A stretch of DNA of 64,000 bases from Schlegelella_A sp963778525. GTDB lineage: Bacteria; Pseudomonadota; Gammaproteobacteria; Burkholderiales; Burkholderiaceae_C. This document shows positions 46,104 through 54,843 of the stretch, one piece after another. The notes below the pieces were generated by a model. That model did no database searches. It was not told the origin of the DNA and worked only from the letters and a program-made list of their open reading frames with translations. The translations under genes were made by a program, and so were the position numbers. The stretch lies in assembly GCA_963778525.1 (NCBI GenBank), contig CAVZUJ010000003.1:101094-165093 (forward strand), in the 5' to 3' direction. The stretch's first letter is position 1. Each line of letters opens with the position of its first letter.

Positions 46104-46328
46104 CTAACGCCTAGGCAGCCCGAGCGCCTGCAGCCCGTGGTCCGTGATCCGATACGAGTCGTCATCCAAACTGTGCTGCTCGAGCCACGCTGTCCCGTTG
46201 GTGGTCAAGAAGAACGGTATTTCGCTACTGTGCAGGCGGACGATTCCCTCGCTGTCTGCTCTCTTGGCGACCTCTCTCAAGATGGCCAAGGCGGTTTCGT
46301 CGCTAGGTGTGCAGTCTGGGGCGCTCAT
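46104..46328 (-). CDS. hypothetical protein, 74 residues, tentative
   Basis: This reads as a plausible small protein: an N-terminal helix (ETALAILREVAKRADSEG) and a segment like the wing of a winged helix (FFLTTNGTAWLEQHSLDDDSYRITDHGLQALG). No strong ribosome site is visible. The surrounding 1.2 kb is low in coding signal, so this may be a fragment. Confidence 0.4.
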   Translation of the reverse strand: MSAPDCTPSDETALAILREVAKRADSEGIVRLHSSEIPFFLTTNGTAWLEQHSLDDDSYRITDHGLQALGLPRR

Positions 46329-46737
46329 TCGCGCATCATGCCGCGTCCACGGCCCCGGCGTTTCCGTCTCCGACGGGTCGTCTAGCGCCTTCTTGGCTTG
46401 CGATAGTCCTTGAAGCAGAGTGGATGCTCGCGAGGATTGGAGGCGCCGGTGGGAACGTTTTTCGCCGGCTGGAGACGTCGCTCAGTCGCTCAGTAGCTGT
46501 CGACGCCGGTCTTCGATCTCCTCTAAGCTGATGCGATACCGCCTGGAGTGCAAATTCTCAACAATGAGCGCACAGACAACCAGCGCGAGTACGCAGGATC
46601 CGACGACGTACAGCCAGTCCCCAGGACCCGAAGCTCAGCGAAGGTGTGGAGCGAGCAGTCGGTGCGATCCACGGTCGACAACCGCGAGCACAGCGGCTAA
46701 GAGAACAACAGCGAGGTGCCGACGCTACCCGGGGTCC
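46329..46737. other. gene-free stretch
   Basis: I see no gene I can support. GC is lower than the surroundings and short frames on both strands lack protein character. It belongs to a gene-poor patch from 45893 to 47166 between nnrS and the DUF4010 gene, perhaps remnants of earlier insertions. Confidence 0.45.
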
Positions 46738-46953
46738 TCAGAAGCCCCAGATGCGTTGCTGATCGGTAGTCCAGTGCTTTAGACAGCCGATGAGACACGC
46801 ATTCAGAATCTCCATTGGCTCGCCACGAAGCCATGCAGTCGCCGAAGAGAAAAGCGGTGTTCGGCCCCCTTCGTTGTCAAGCCGCTTGACAGATAAGGAG
46901 AGCAAGAGAAGAAGGGCAGGATAGTCTTCGCGCGGGTGATTGGCTGCCACCAT
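46738..46953 (-). CDS. hypothetical protein, 71 residues, tentative
   Basis: The ATG at 46953 opens a short frame whose translation looks protein-like: a hydrophobic helix (YPALLLLLSLSVKRLDNEG) and then TAWLRGEPMEILNACL, somewhat like the C-terminal end of MbcA/ParS-type antitoxins. The evidence is thin, and no toxin partner is next to it. Confidence 0.3.
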   Translation of the reverse strand: MVAANHPREDYPALLLLLSLSVKRLDNEGGRTPLFSSATAWLRGEPMEILNACLIGCLKHWTTDQQRIWGF

Positions 46954-47166
46954 GGCGTTGGTCGTTGCGGTGGGCCTGCAGAGAGGCTGTGCACGCGTAC
47001 GCCCGACGAGGAGAGGATGCGGATCCTTGCGACGGTGCCGACCTCGCCATATGCCAGCGACTAGGATTCGCGCAGGCGCCGGGTAAGCAAGTAGCCGAAC
47101 GCAACTAGAACGACTCCTGCCTCGCCTCATCGCCCCCTGCGGTAACAGATCAGCTCGCCGCGTGGC

Positions 47167-48483
47167 CTATCGAAGGCTTTGGCCGATCGCGATCCAATGC
47201 TCGGCGAGTGGCCGGATATAGCCCCCGGACGCGATGCCGATGGCGCTGGCCACAAGAACGCAGACCATCGCCCAAGCCAGCCGGACGATCAGCGAACGAT
47301 CCCGGGTGCGGATCACGAACGAGAGGCTGAACGCCAGGCTGGTCAAGGATGCAATCGTTGCGCCGGTACCGGCGATGGTCGGCGAGATCGCGCCCTGCGA
47401 CGCCATGCTCGCAGCCGCCGCGACTGCGCTGGCACTTGAAAGAAGGCCTCCGATTGCCGTCACGATGTAGAAGCCGCTCTCGCCGAATTGCTTTTGAACC
47501 AGCGTGCCGACGACGTGCAACACCAGGAAGAGCGCGCCGTAGCGCAAGGCCACCGGCAGCGAGAACGGAAGCTCCAGCTGCAGGCTGCTCGTCTCTGCCG
47601 ATAGCTGCGGACGAACCAGATAGCTTCGAAAGACAAGCGCGGCTACCGTCATGATCATCAGCGACAGGGGGCCGACGGCGCTCAGCCAGGCGAGGGGGGC
47701 CAGGATGAGCAGGAGCGTCGCGTTGCGCACCATCATGGCTGCCATGGCGACAAGAATGCCTCGGTAGGCAGCGCCCGCGAACTGACCCTTCGACTCGCGG
47801 ACACGAGTCGACATCTCGATCACGGTGAAATTGCTGTTGACCAAGCCACCGAAGAAGGCCGACAGCTCGATGCCGCGTGCGCCGTAGAGCTTCCAGAGGA
47901 TGTAGTTGACGAACCCGATGCCGGCGATCAGGATGACCGTGACCCAGGCGGCGCGCGGCTCGATCAGATGTCCGGGTCCGATGGCCCCCAGCGGCAATGC
48001 CGGATAGATGACAAGCGCGAGGATTGCGAGCAGGAGCGCCGAACGCAATTCGCCCTCGGTCAACCCCATCGAAAAGCCGGCGAGGCGCTCCTTCCAGGCG
48101 AGCAATGCGGTGGCGATGACCATGACCGCGGCCGGCGTGATGGTGTGGCCCTGGCCGCAGAGGATGCCGGCCATGCAGGTGACCAGCATTGCAGCCGAAG
48201 TCGTGAGCTCGGTCCCTTCACCGATGCGCAGGGTCTGGATGTTCAGCGGTATCGTCAGCAGCCCGGCGAGGGCCAGGCTCAGGATCGCGAAGCTCTCCCC
48301 TAGGGATCCGCCCAGCGCGCCGAGCAATGCGATGAACCCGAAGGTGCGCAGGCCGGCCTCCTTGCCGCGCCGCTCGCGCTCGAGTCCGATCAACAGGCCG
48401 AGTGCCAGAGCCAGCGCCAGGCGGATCAGGATCTCGACGTACGGCCACTCGAGATTCGGCAGCGGAGCGATGGTGGTCAGCAT
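47167..48483 (-). CDS. MgtC/SapB and DUF4010 membrane protein
   Basis: This 438-residue integral membrane protein has about twelve helices. The first 140 residues match MgtC (IRLALALALGLLIGLERERRGKEAGLRT split over two helices); the remainder matches DUF4010 (FFGGLVNSNFTVIEMS). The ATG at 48483 fits the family. It lies 54 bases downstream of deoC on the same strand and may close that operon. The transport role is unproven for the family. Confidence 0.83.
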   Translation of the reverse strand: MLTTIAPLPNLEWPYVEILIRLALALALGLLIGLERERRGKEAGLRTFGFIALLGALGGSLGESFAILSLALAGLLTIPLNIQTLRIGEGTELTTSAAMLVTCMAGILCGQGHTITPAAVMVIATALLAWKERLAGFSMGLTEGELRSALLLAILALVIYPALPLGAIGPGHLIEPRAAWVTVILIAGIGFVNYILWKLYGARGIELSAFFGGLVNSNFTVIEMSTRVRESKGQFAGAAYRGILVAMAAMMVRNATLLLILAPLAWLSAVGPLSLMIMTVAALVFRSYLVRPQLSAETSSLQLELPFSLPVALRYGALFLVLHVVGTLVQKQFGESGFYIVTAIGGLLSSASAVAAAASMASQGAISPTIAGTGATIASLTSLAFSLSFVIRTRDRSLIVRLAWAMVCVLVASAIGIASGGYIRPLAEHWIAIGQSLR

Positions 48484-48537
48484 GTGGAGCTGTGTCTGGC
48501 GCGCTGGTTGCAAGGGAGTGCGGTCGCGCGGCTCGGC

Positions 48538-49212
48538 CTATCGCTTGGCACCGAGGGCCGCGAGGATCGTGGCGCTTGCCGATGTGCCGATCCGACTGGC
48601 GCCCGCGTCCAGCATCGCCTGGGCGTCGGCCAGCGAGCGGATTCCGCCCGACGCCTTGACGCCGAACCGCGGGCCAACTTCTTCGCGCATCAACCGAACA
48701 TCTTCGACCGTGGCTCCGCCCGATGGATGAAATCCGGTCGAGGTCTTGACGAAGGCGGCACCCGCCTCAACCACGAGCCGGCAGGCGAGGCGCTTCTCGG
48801 CCTCCGAGAGAACTCCCGTTTCCAGGATGACCTTGACGGGGATTGCCGCCGCGGCGCGAACAACGTCCGCAATGTCAGCCTCGACCGAAGCAACATCGCC
48901 GCCCTTCAGCGCTCCGATATTGAGGACCATGTCGAGCTCCTTCGCGCCTTCGCTGATGGCGAGCCTTGCGGCGTCGGCCTTCGTCGGCGAGCGCTCGCAA
49001 CCGTGCGGGAAACCGATCACCGAGACGACCTTGGCGTCGCAGCCGGCCAATGCGGCGACCGCTGTACGGACCCAATGGGCCTGGACGCAGTAAAAGCCGA
49101 CGCGCCAGTCACATACGACCTGTGCACCGCCGAGGATGTCGGCGGCAGTGGCCTCAGGTTTCAACACCGAGTGGTCGAGAAGCCGTGCCAGCTGGTCGCG
49201 CGTGATGTTCAT
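48538..49212 (-). CDS. deoC: deoxyribose-phosphate aldolase
   Basis: DeoC cleaves 2-deoxyribose 5-phosphate to glyceraldehyde 3-phosphate and acetaldehyde. LARLLDHSVLKPEAT, KVVSVIGFPHG, FVKTSTGFHPSGGAT (Schiff-base Lys) and VKASGGIRS (second Lys) are clear. The 224-residue length is usual. Its ATG overlaps the stop of the small exported protein gene, so it belongs to the ABC transporter operon, an unusual place for deoC. Confidence 0.92.
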   Translation of the reverse strand: MNITRDQLARLLDHSVLKPEATAADILGGAQVVCDWRVGFYCVQAHWVRTAVAALAGCDAKVVSVIGFPHGCERSPTKADAARLAISEGAKELDMVLNIGALKGGDVASVEADIADVVRAAAAIPVKVILETGVLSEAEKRLACRLVVEAGAAFVKTSTGFHPSGGATVEDVRLMREEVGPRFGVKASGGIRSLADAQAMLDAGASRIGTSASATILAALGAKR

Positions 49213-49739
49213 TTCACCTTGGCCTCGTGCTTCGCTCGCTCGAGGCGTTCGACGAGCGACGCCTCGAGCGGCGCCTCGGCATTGAATTCGGGCGTCGTGT
49301 CGGGAACGCCCTGGTAATAGACCACGAGGCGAGGCGTGTCGGCAGCCTTGGCAGCTGGCGACCCATAAAAGCGCCATTCGGTGCGAGGCAAGTCGGCGAA
49401 GCGGGCCCTCGGCAAGTGAATCAACCGCGTCCCGTCGATCGAAGCCAGAGCGACGAGCGACGTCGATGCCTTGGTAAACGGATCGACCCCGACCACATCG
49501 AGCGAGCCATACGTCTTCGGATCCGCATCGACGCGAACCACGACCTCGGTCGTCGATTCATCCTTGCCGCGCAAAATGGCCCAGGCCAGGGCCAGGCCCG
49601 GCGCTGCGAACGCGTCGAGCGCCCCGTGCACCTCGGTCGGAGGGATCGCCTGCGCGGCACTCTGGCAAGTGGCAACGGCCAGGGCGATCGCCAGCCCGGC
49701 GGCGATCTCGCGATTCCGATGACGTGCCACGCGACTCAT
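49209..49739 (-). CDS. exported protein of unknown function
   Basis: This 176-residue protein has a signal peptide (IAAGLAIALAVATCQSAAQA) and a compact beta-rich domain. I do not recognise the family. Its ATG overlaps the stop of the ABC ATPase gene (ATGA) and its stop overlaps the deoC start, so it is translated as part of the importer-deoC run. A periplasmic accessory role is possible. Confidence 0.7.
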   Translation of the reverse strand: MSRVARHRNREIAAGLAIALAVATCQSAAQAIPPTEVHGALDAFAAPGLALAWAILRGKDESTTEVVVRVDADPKTYGSLDVVGVDPFTKASTSLVALASIDGTRLIHLPRARFADLPRTEWRFYGSPAAKAADTPRLVVYYQGVPDTTPEFNAEAPLEASLVERLERAKHEAKVK

Positions 49740-50857
49740 GGCGCTCCCGTCTTGTCGTCGGGTAGCAGGATTGCCGCGCGGTCTGCGAACCGTATCGCAA
49801 CCCGTTGGTCGACCGGGAACAGGTCGTCCGGACCGGCGTTGTGACGGGCCACCTGAAGCGTCTCGCCACCGCAGTCCAAGGCGTATTCGATCTTCTCGCC
49901 AAGAAACGTCCGCGCCACGACATTCGCGGTGATCTCCGATGTCGGCTGCTCGACTCGACCAAGTGCAATCGATTCCGGCCGCAACAGGAGGCGCGCCGAC
50001 GTCCCGACAGTCCAGCCGGCGCCTGGTTGATCGAGCGTGATGTGTCGGCCCAGTGCCGTGACCTCGACCGTGTCGCTTGCGACACGGTCGACTCGCGCCG
50101 CCACGAGGTTGGCGCGGCCGATGAACTGCGCCACGAAGCGCGTGGCCGGCCGGTGATAGAGATCTTCCGCGCTGCCGGTTTGCACGATCGTGCCGCCCTG
50201 CATCACGGCGATGCGGTCGGAGACCGCCATCGCCTCCTCTTGGTCGTGCGTCACGTAGACCGCCGTGATGGCCAGGCGTTGCTGCAGCGCCCGGATCTCG
50301 TCGCGCATCTGCACACGCAGCTTTGCATCGAGATTCGACAGTGGCTCGTCGAACAACAGGACACGAGGGCGGATGACGATCGCCCGGGCGAGCGCCACCC
50401 GCTGTTGCTCGCCCCCGGACATTTGAGCCGGAAACTGGCGTTCGTAGCCACCGAGTCCAACGAGCTTCAGCACATCGGATACGGCGGCGGATATCACTTC
50501 GCCAGGTTGTCTGCGCACGCGCAGGCCGTAGGCAACGTTCTCGAACACCGAGAGGTGCGGAAAGAGCGCGTAGTTCTGGAACACGAAGCCGATGCCGCGC
50601 TGGTTCGCGGGCACATGCGTCACGTCCTGGTCGCCGAAGACGATTCTGCCCGTGTCTGGAGTCTCGAAGCCGGCGATCATGCGCAACGTCGTCGTCTTGC
50701 CGCAGCCCGAGGGACCGAGCAAGGTGAGGAATTCTCCGGGCGCGACTTTGAGCGACACGTCGCGAGCCGCAAAGACCTGGCCCTTGACGGCATGGCTGAA
50801 GCGCTTGCCGAGGCGCTCGACCTCGACGCCCATGGCGACAGGCACGCTGGCCGTCAT
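49736..50857 (-). CDS. ABC importer ATP-binding protein (iron/phosphonate type), system 2
   Basis: This 373-residue ATPase has Walker A LLGPSGCGKTTTLRMIAG, the Q loop FQNYALFPHLSV, signature MSGGEQQRVALARAI, Walker B RVLLFDEPLSNLD and the H loop VTHDQEEA. A C-terminal TOBE domain (LRPESIAL, ARTFLGEKIEYAL) marks the PotA/FbpC-like class. Start and stop overlap the neighbouring genes by four bases each. Confidence 0.92.
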   Translation of the reverse strand: MTASVPVAMGVEVERLGKRFSHAVKGQVFAARDVSLKVAPGEFLTLLGPSGCGKTTTLRMIAGFETPDTGRIVFGDQDVTHVPANQRGIGFVFQNYALFPHLSVFENVAYGLRVRRQPGEVISAAVSDVLKLVGLGGYERQFPAQMSGGEQQRVALARAIVIRPRVLLFDEPLSNLDAKLRVQMRDEIRALQQRLAITAVYVTHDQEEAMAVSDRIAVMQGGTIVQTGSAEDLYHRPATRFVAQFIGRANLVAARVDRVASDTVEVTALGRHITLDQPGAGWTVGTSARLLLRPESIALGRVEQPTSEITANVVARTFLGEKIEYALDCGGETLQVARHNAGPDDLFPVDQRVAIRFADRAAILLPDDKTGAP

Positions 50858-52560
50858 GTGGCCAGCAACCCGGTGATGGGTTTCGCTCCAGGCGCGCGAA
50901 GAAGCCGCAAGACGCGTCCGATCGCGAAGATCACGAAGAACACGATCGCCACGACGATCACCGAGAACGCGGCGGCGACGCCGAGGGCAAGCTCGGTCAT
51001 GTTCTCCAGAATCTTGACTGTGACCAGTGTCCAGCTGATGGAAACGACGAAGATCGTGGCGCTGATCGCGGTCATCGCACGGATGAACATGACGCCGAGG
51101 CCGGCAAAGAACGCGGGCAGGATCAGCGGCAAGGTGACTCGACGAAAGGTTGTGCTCTCGCTCGCACCGAGGCCTTGCGAGGCCTCCTCCAGACTGCGGT
51201 CGACCTGCTGCATCAATGCGATGGTGGTGCGGATGCCGGTCGCGCCGTAGCGAAAGACGTAGCAGGCGACGATGATCGTGGCGCCTCCGGCCAGCATGAT
51301 GGGCGGGTCGTTGAAGGCGATCAGGTAGCCGATGCCGACGATCGTCCCGGGCAGCGCGTAGTTGATCATCGAAGTGACTTCCATCGTCCTTCGGCCGACG
51401 AAGCGCTTGCGCGCGACCAGGTAGCCGACCAACACGCCGTAGAGGCCGCCGAGTGGCGTCGCGATCGCAGCGATGATGAGCGTATCGCCGATCACTCGAA
51501 GGCCTTCGGTGAAGACGACACGATAGTGCTGCAACGTGAACGAATCGTTGGCCCCGAAGGCGACAACCAGCGAGGCATAGACCAGCAGCACGTAAAGATA
51601 GAAGACGAAGAGTGTCACTACAGCGCAGAGTCCCACGAGGAACCAGCGCGCGAGCGGCGTGACGCTGTCGAACGGCGCCTGACCGGCCCCCTTGCCGGTG
51701 ACGGTGACGTAGTACCTGCGCCCGACCCAGTAGCGCTGCACAACGAACACCAGCAGCGCCGGCACCAGCAGCATCAACGACAGCGCCGCACCGCCGCGCA
51801 GGTCGAACAGGCCGGTGATCTGCAGGAAGGCCTGGGTCGGCAGTACGGGAAACTGGTTGCCAGCGAGGATCAGCGGCGTCGCGAAATCGGCGAGCGATGC
51901 GGCGAACAGCAACAGGAATGCGTTGGCCAGCCCGGGGGTGCAAAGCGGCAGCGTCACGGTTCGAAACACGCGGCGGCGCGATGCGCCGAGCGACAGGGCC
52001 ATGCCTTCGAGGTTCGAGTCGATCGTCGCCAGCATCGGTCGCAGGGCGAGGTAGGCGATCGGGAAATACGTCAAGGCCTCGGCGGTCAGCGTGCTTGCCA
52101 TGCCGTAGACGCCCGACCCCTTGATGCCGAGCAGGTCGTAGCTGATGAGGCCGCGCGGCCCGAACGAGAAGATGTAGCCGATCGCGGTCGTGAAGGGCGG
52201 AGAAACAAGGGGCAGCAACACGGCGATGTCGACCAGGCGGATCATGCGCGGCGACAGGCGGCACCGCGCGGCGGTGAACGCAAAGACGAAGCCCAGGGCT
52301 GTGCCAAGGGTTCCGACCAGTGTCCCGAGCAGCAGGCTGTTCCCGAAGGCGGCGACCTGGTGGCGATCGCCGACGACGGCCGCGAGGCCGCCGAGCGTGA
52401 AGTGACCCTTGTCGACGAAGACCCGCGCCAATAGCATGGCGATCGGGTAGAGCACGAACAACGCGAGCAAGCACCAGAGCAGTGTGACCGCGAATGCGAG
52501 CGCGGGCTCGCCGCGCGGACCGGCGGCGGCGCCACGCCGCACGGCGGACGGCTGAGTCAT
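50854..52560 (-). CDS. ABC importer permease with two fused transmembrane domains, system 2
   Basis: This is a 568-residue FbpB-like permease that carries both halves in one chain. Each half has an EAA-type loop (SLGASRRRVFRTVTLPLC and GLGASESTTFRRVTLPLI) that contacts the ATPase. About twelve helices are predicted. The stop overlaps the ATPase start (ATGA). The substrate-binding protein gene ends 12 bases upstream. Confidence 0.9.
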   Translation of the reverse strand: MTQPSAVRRGAAAGPRGEPALAFAVTLLWCLLALFVLYPIAMLLARVFVDKGHFTLGGLAAVVGDRHQVAAFGNSLLLGTLVGTLGTALGFVFAFTAARCRLSPRMIRLVDIAVLLPLVSPPFTTAIGYIFSFGPRGLISYDLLGIKGSGVYGMASTLTAEALTYFPIAYLALRPMLATIDSNLEGMALSLGASRRRVFRTVTLPLCTPGLANAFLLLFAASLADFATPLILAGNQFPVLPTQAFLQITGLFDLRGGAALSLMLLVPALLVFVVQRYWVGRRYYVTVTGKGAGQAPFDSVTPLARWFLVGLCAVVTLFVFYLYVLLVYASLVVAFGANDSFTLQHYRVVFTEGLRVIGDTLIIAAIATPLGGLYGVLVGYLVARKRFVGRRTMEVTSMINYALPGTIVGIGYLIAFNDPPIMLAGGATIIVACYVFRYGATGIRTTIALMQQVDRSLEEASQGLGASESTTFRRVTLPLILPAFFAGLGVMFIRAMTAISATIFVVSISWTLVTVKILENMTELALGVAAAFSVIVVAIVFFVIFAIGRVLRLLRAPGAKPITGLLAT

Positions 52561-52572
52561 CGAACGCAGGCG

Positions 52573-53613
52573 CTAGGGATTGAGGATTTCCGCGGTCCAG
52601 CGTTCGACCATGTGCTTGCGATTCGCCCCGGCATAGGCCGGGTCGATCGGGAAGATCTTCGCGCCCTTCAGCACCTCGGCGAGGCTCGATTCGACCGGTA
52701 CACCCGGGGCTGCCGGCACGAAGTTGATCTTGTGCTTGGCGAAGAGGCTCTGCATCTGCGCCGAGCTCGCCCAGTCGATCAGCTTTTTCGCCGCCTCGGG
52801 GTTCTTCGCGCCCTTGATGAGGGCGATGGCTTCGGCCGCCGAGCCGATGCCTTCCTTCGGAAAGCTGACGGCCACGTCATAGCCCTTGGCCTGCGTATCG
52901 AGGGCATCGACGATGAAGAAGATGCCGCCGCCGGCCTGGCCGATGCCCACCGGCAGGGTGCCGCCGCCTCCGCTCTTCGTGTACAGCTGAACGTTGGGTC
53001 GCAGCTGTTTCATGTACGCGAAGGCCTTGTTCTCGTCGCGACCGTTGACCTCGAGAATGGAGAAGATCCGCGTGACGGCGGTGCCTGACGTCCGGGCGTC
53101 CGCCATTTGCAGCGAATCCTTGTAGGCCGGATTCAGCAGGTCTTGCCAGGAGGCAGGCGGCTTGAGCTTGTGCTCGGCGAGGAACTTCTTGTTCGTCAGG
53201 AAGACCAGCGGATCGTCGGCGATCGCCACCCACTGCCCGTCGGCCTGGCGGAAGCGCTCGGGCAGCTGGTTGAAGCCGGGCGGCTTGTACGACTCGAAGA
53301 TGCCCTCGGGAATGCCCGCGGCGAAAGTCTCGACCGGGCCGCCGAACAGAACGTCGACGCGCGGGTTGTTTTTCTCGGCGATGACGCGGGCCAATGCCTC
53401 GCCTGACGAGAAGCGGACGAAGTTGACCTTGATCCCGGTCGCCTTTTCGAACTCTTCGAACATGGGTCGAGCCCAGTTCTCCGGCCAGATCGAATAGGCG
53501 TTGATCTCGGTGGTGGCGGCAAGGGCCGGGGTGGCCAAGGCGGCAAGCGCGCTGACGGCCAGCGCAGCGGCTGCGCGCGGCACGTCGCGCACAAGACGGT
53601 CGACGAAGGACAT
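52573..53613 (-). CDS. ABC importer substrate-binding protein, system 2
   Basis: This 346-residue periplasmic protein has a signal peptide ending near ATPALAATT. EINAYSIWPENWARPMFEEFEKATGI, FSSGEALARVIAEKNNPRVDVLFGG and a C-terminal cluster (YAGANRKHMVERW) match the class II iron/thiamine/phosphonate binding family. The ATG at 53613 follows CCGGAGA. It resembles the other binding protein in the window at the SGEALA motif but is clearly diverged. The ligand is unknown. Confidence 0.88.
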   Translation of the reverse strand: MSFVDRLVRDVPRAAAALAVSALAALATPALAATTEINAYSIWPENWARPMFEEFEKATGIKVNFVRFSSGEALARVIAEKNNPRVDVLFGGPVETFAAGIPEGIFESYKPPGFNQLPERFRQADGQWVAIADDPLVFLTNKKFLAEHKLKPPASWQDLLNPAYKDSLQMADARTSGTAVTRIFSILEVNGRDENKAFAYMKQLRPNVQLYTKSGGGGTLPVGIGQAGGGIFFIVDALDTQAKGYDVAVSFPKEGIGSAAEAIALIKGAKNPEAAKKLIDWASSAQMQSLFAKHKINFVPAAPGVPVESSLAEVLKGAKIFPIDPAYAGANRKHMVERWTAEILNP

Positions 53614-53716
53614 GAAAGTCTCCGGAGAAGTTCTTATCCGGCCATTGTCGACAGGTATCTCGATCTGAAAATCGGGGGTTGTCCCCTGCGGACTGCTCCC
53701 GCCTTGGCCGCGCCGT

Positions 53717-54832
53717 TCAGGAGGGGATGCGATCCGGCGGGGAGGCGGGAACAACGGCAACGCCGCGGCCCGCGAGGCTGAGCGACGCGCGCTCTCCGGG
53801 CGCGAGCATCCGCGTCGAATCCGCAGCGACCACGAAGATCGGGCCGAGTTCGGATGCGAACGTGTATTCGCGCGTGCTGCCCAGATAGGCAGCCTTCAGC
53901 ACCTCGGCCGCAAGCCCTTCTTCTCCGGCGGCGCGAATGGACCATGCTTCCGGCCGCACTGCGACCTTCACCGCTTGCCCGGCGAGGCTGGCCGGGGCTG
54001 CCCGCATGGCCTCGACAACGACGGGTCCGAACTGCACCTTACCGTCGGCGCGCCAGAACGCATCGAAGAGCATCGCCTCGCCCATGAAGCCGGCGACGAA
54101 TTCGCTGGCCGGCCTTTCATAGAGCTCGTCGGGCGTGCCTTCCTGCGCAACATGGCCACGATCCATGACGATGATGCGATCGCTGACAGCGAGCGCCTCG
54201 CCCTGGTCGTGCGTGACATAGGCGACGGTGAGTCCGAGGCGCTGCTGCAACGCGCGTATCTCCTCGCGCATCGAGCGGCGCAAGCGCGTGTCAAGGTTCG
54301 ACAAGGGTTCATCGAACAGCAACACCGCTGGCTCGAGAACCAGTGCGCGGGCGAGGGCGACTCGTTGCTGCTGGCCTCCCGACAGCTCGCTCGGCAGCCT
54401 TGCATCAAGGTCTGCCAGGCCGACGCTCGCCATCGCCGCCCTGGCCCGTTCGCGCGCCTGCGGCTTGCTCACGCCCGAAACCTCGAGGCCATAGGCGACA
54501 TTGGCCGCGACATTCATGTGCGGGAAGAGCGCGTAGCTCTGGAACACCATGCTGACGTTGCGCTCTGCCGGGCCTAGCGCCGTGACGTCGCGACCGCCGA
54601 TCAGCACAGTGCCGGAAGAGGGCGTCTCGAGGCCGGCGATCATGCGCAAGGTCGTCGTCTTGCCGCAGCCGCTCGGGCCGAGCAGCGTCGTCAGGGTGCC
54701 GGGCGCGATCGAAATATTCACATCGTTCACCGCGAGCGGGGAATTCCGTCCCGCGCCGTAGCGCTTGCTGACGCCGCGAAGCTCGATGCCCGCTGCCGCC
54801 TCGGCAGGACCAGACGATTCCTTGGGGTGCAT
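53717..54832 (-). CDS. ABC importer ATP-binding protein (iron/phosphonate type), system 1
   Basis: This 371-residue ATPase parallels that of system 2: Walker A LLGPSGCGKTTTLRMIAG, signature LSGGQQQRVALARAL, Walker B AVLLFDEPLSNLD, H loop VTHDQGEAL, and a C-terminal TOBE domain (VRPEAWSIR, YLGSTREYTF). The ATG at 54832 lies 11 bases after the permease stop. It is followed by about 100 bases and then the binding protein of system 2. Confidence 0.92.
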   Translation of the reverse strand: MHPKESSGPAEAAAGIELRGVSKRYGAGRNSPLAVNDVNISIAPGTLTTLLGPSGCGKTTTLRMIAGLETPSSGTVLIGGRDVTALGPAERNVSMVFQSYALFPHMNVAANVAYGLEVSGVSKPQARERARAAMASVGLADLDARLPSELSGGQQQRVALARALVLEPAVLLFDEPLSNLDTRLRRSMREEIRALQQRLGLTVAYVTHDQGEALAVSDRIIVMDRGHVAQEGTPDELYERPASEFVAGFMGEAMLFDAFWRADGKVQFGPVVVEAMRAAPASLAGQAVKVAVRPEAWSIRAAGEEGLAAEVLKAAYLGSTREYTFASELGPIFVVAADSTRMLAPGERASLSLAGRGVAVVPASPPDRIPS

Positions 54833-54843
54833 GCGGCGCCTCT

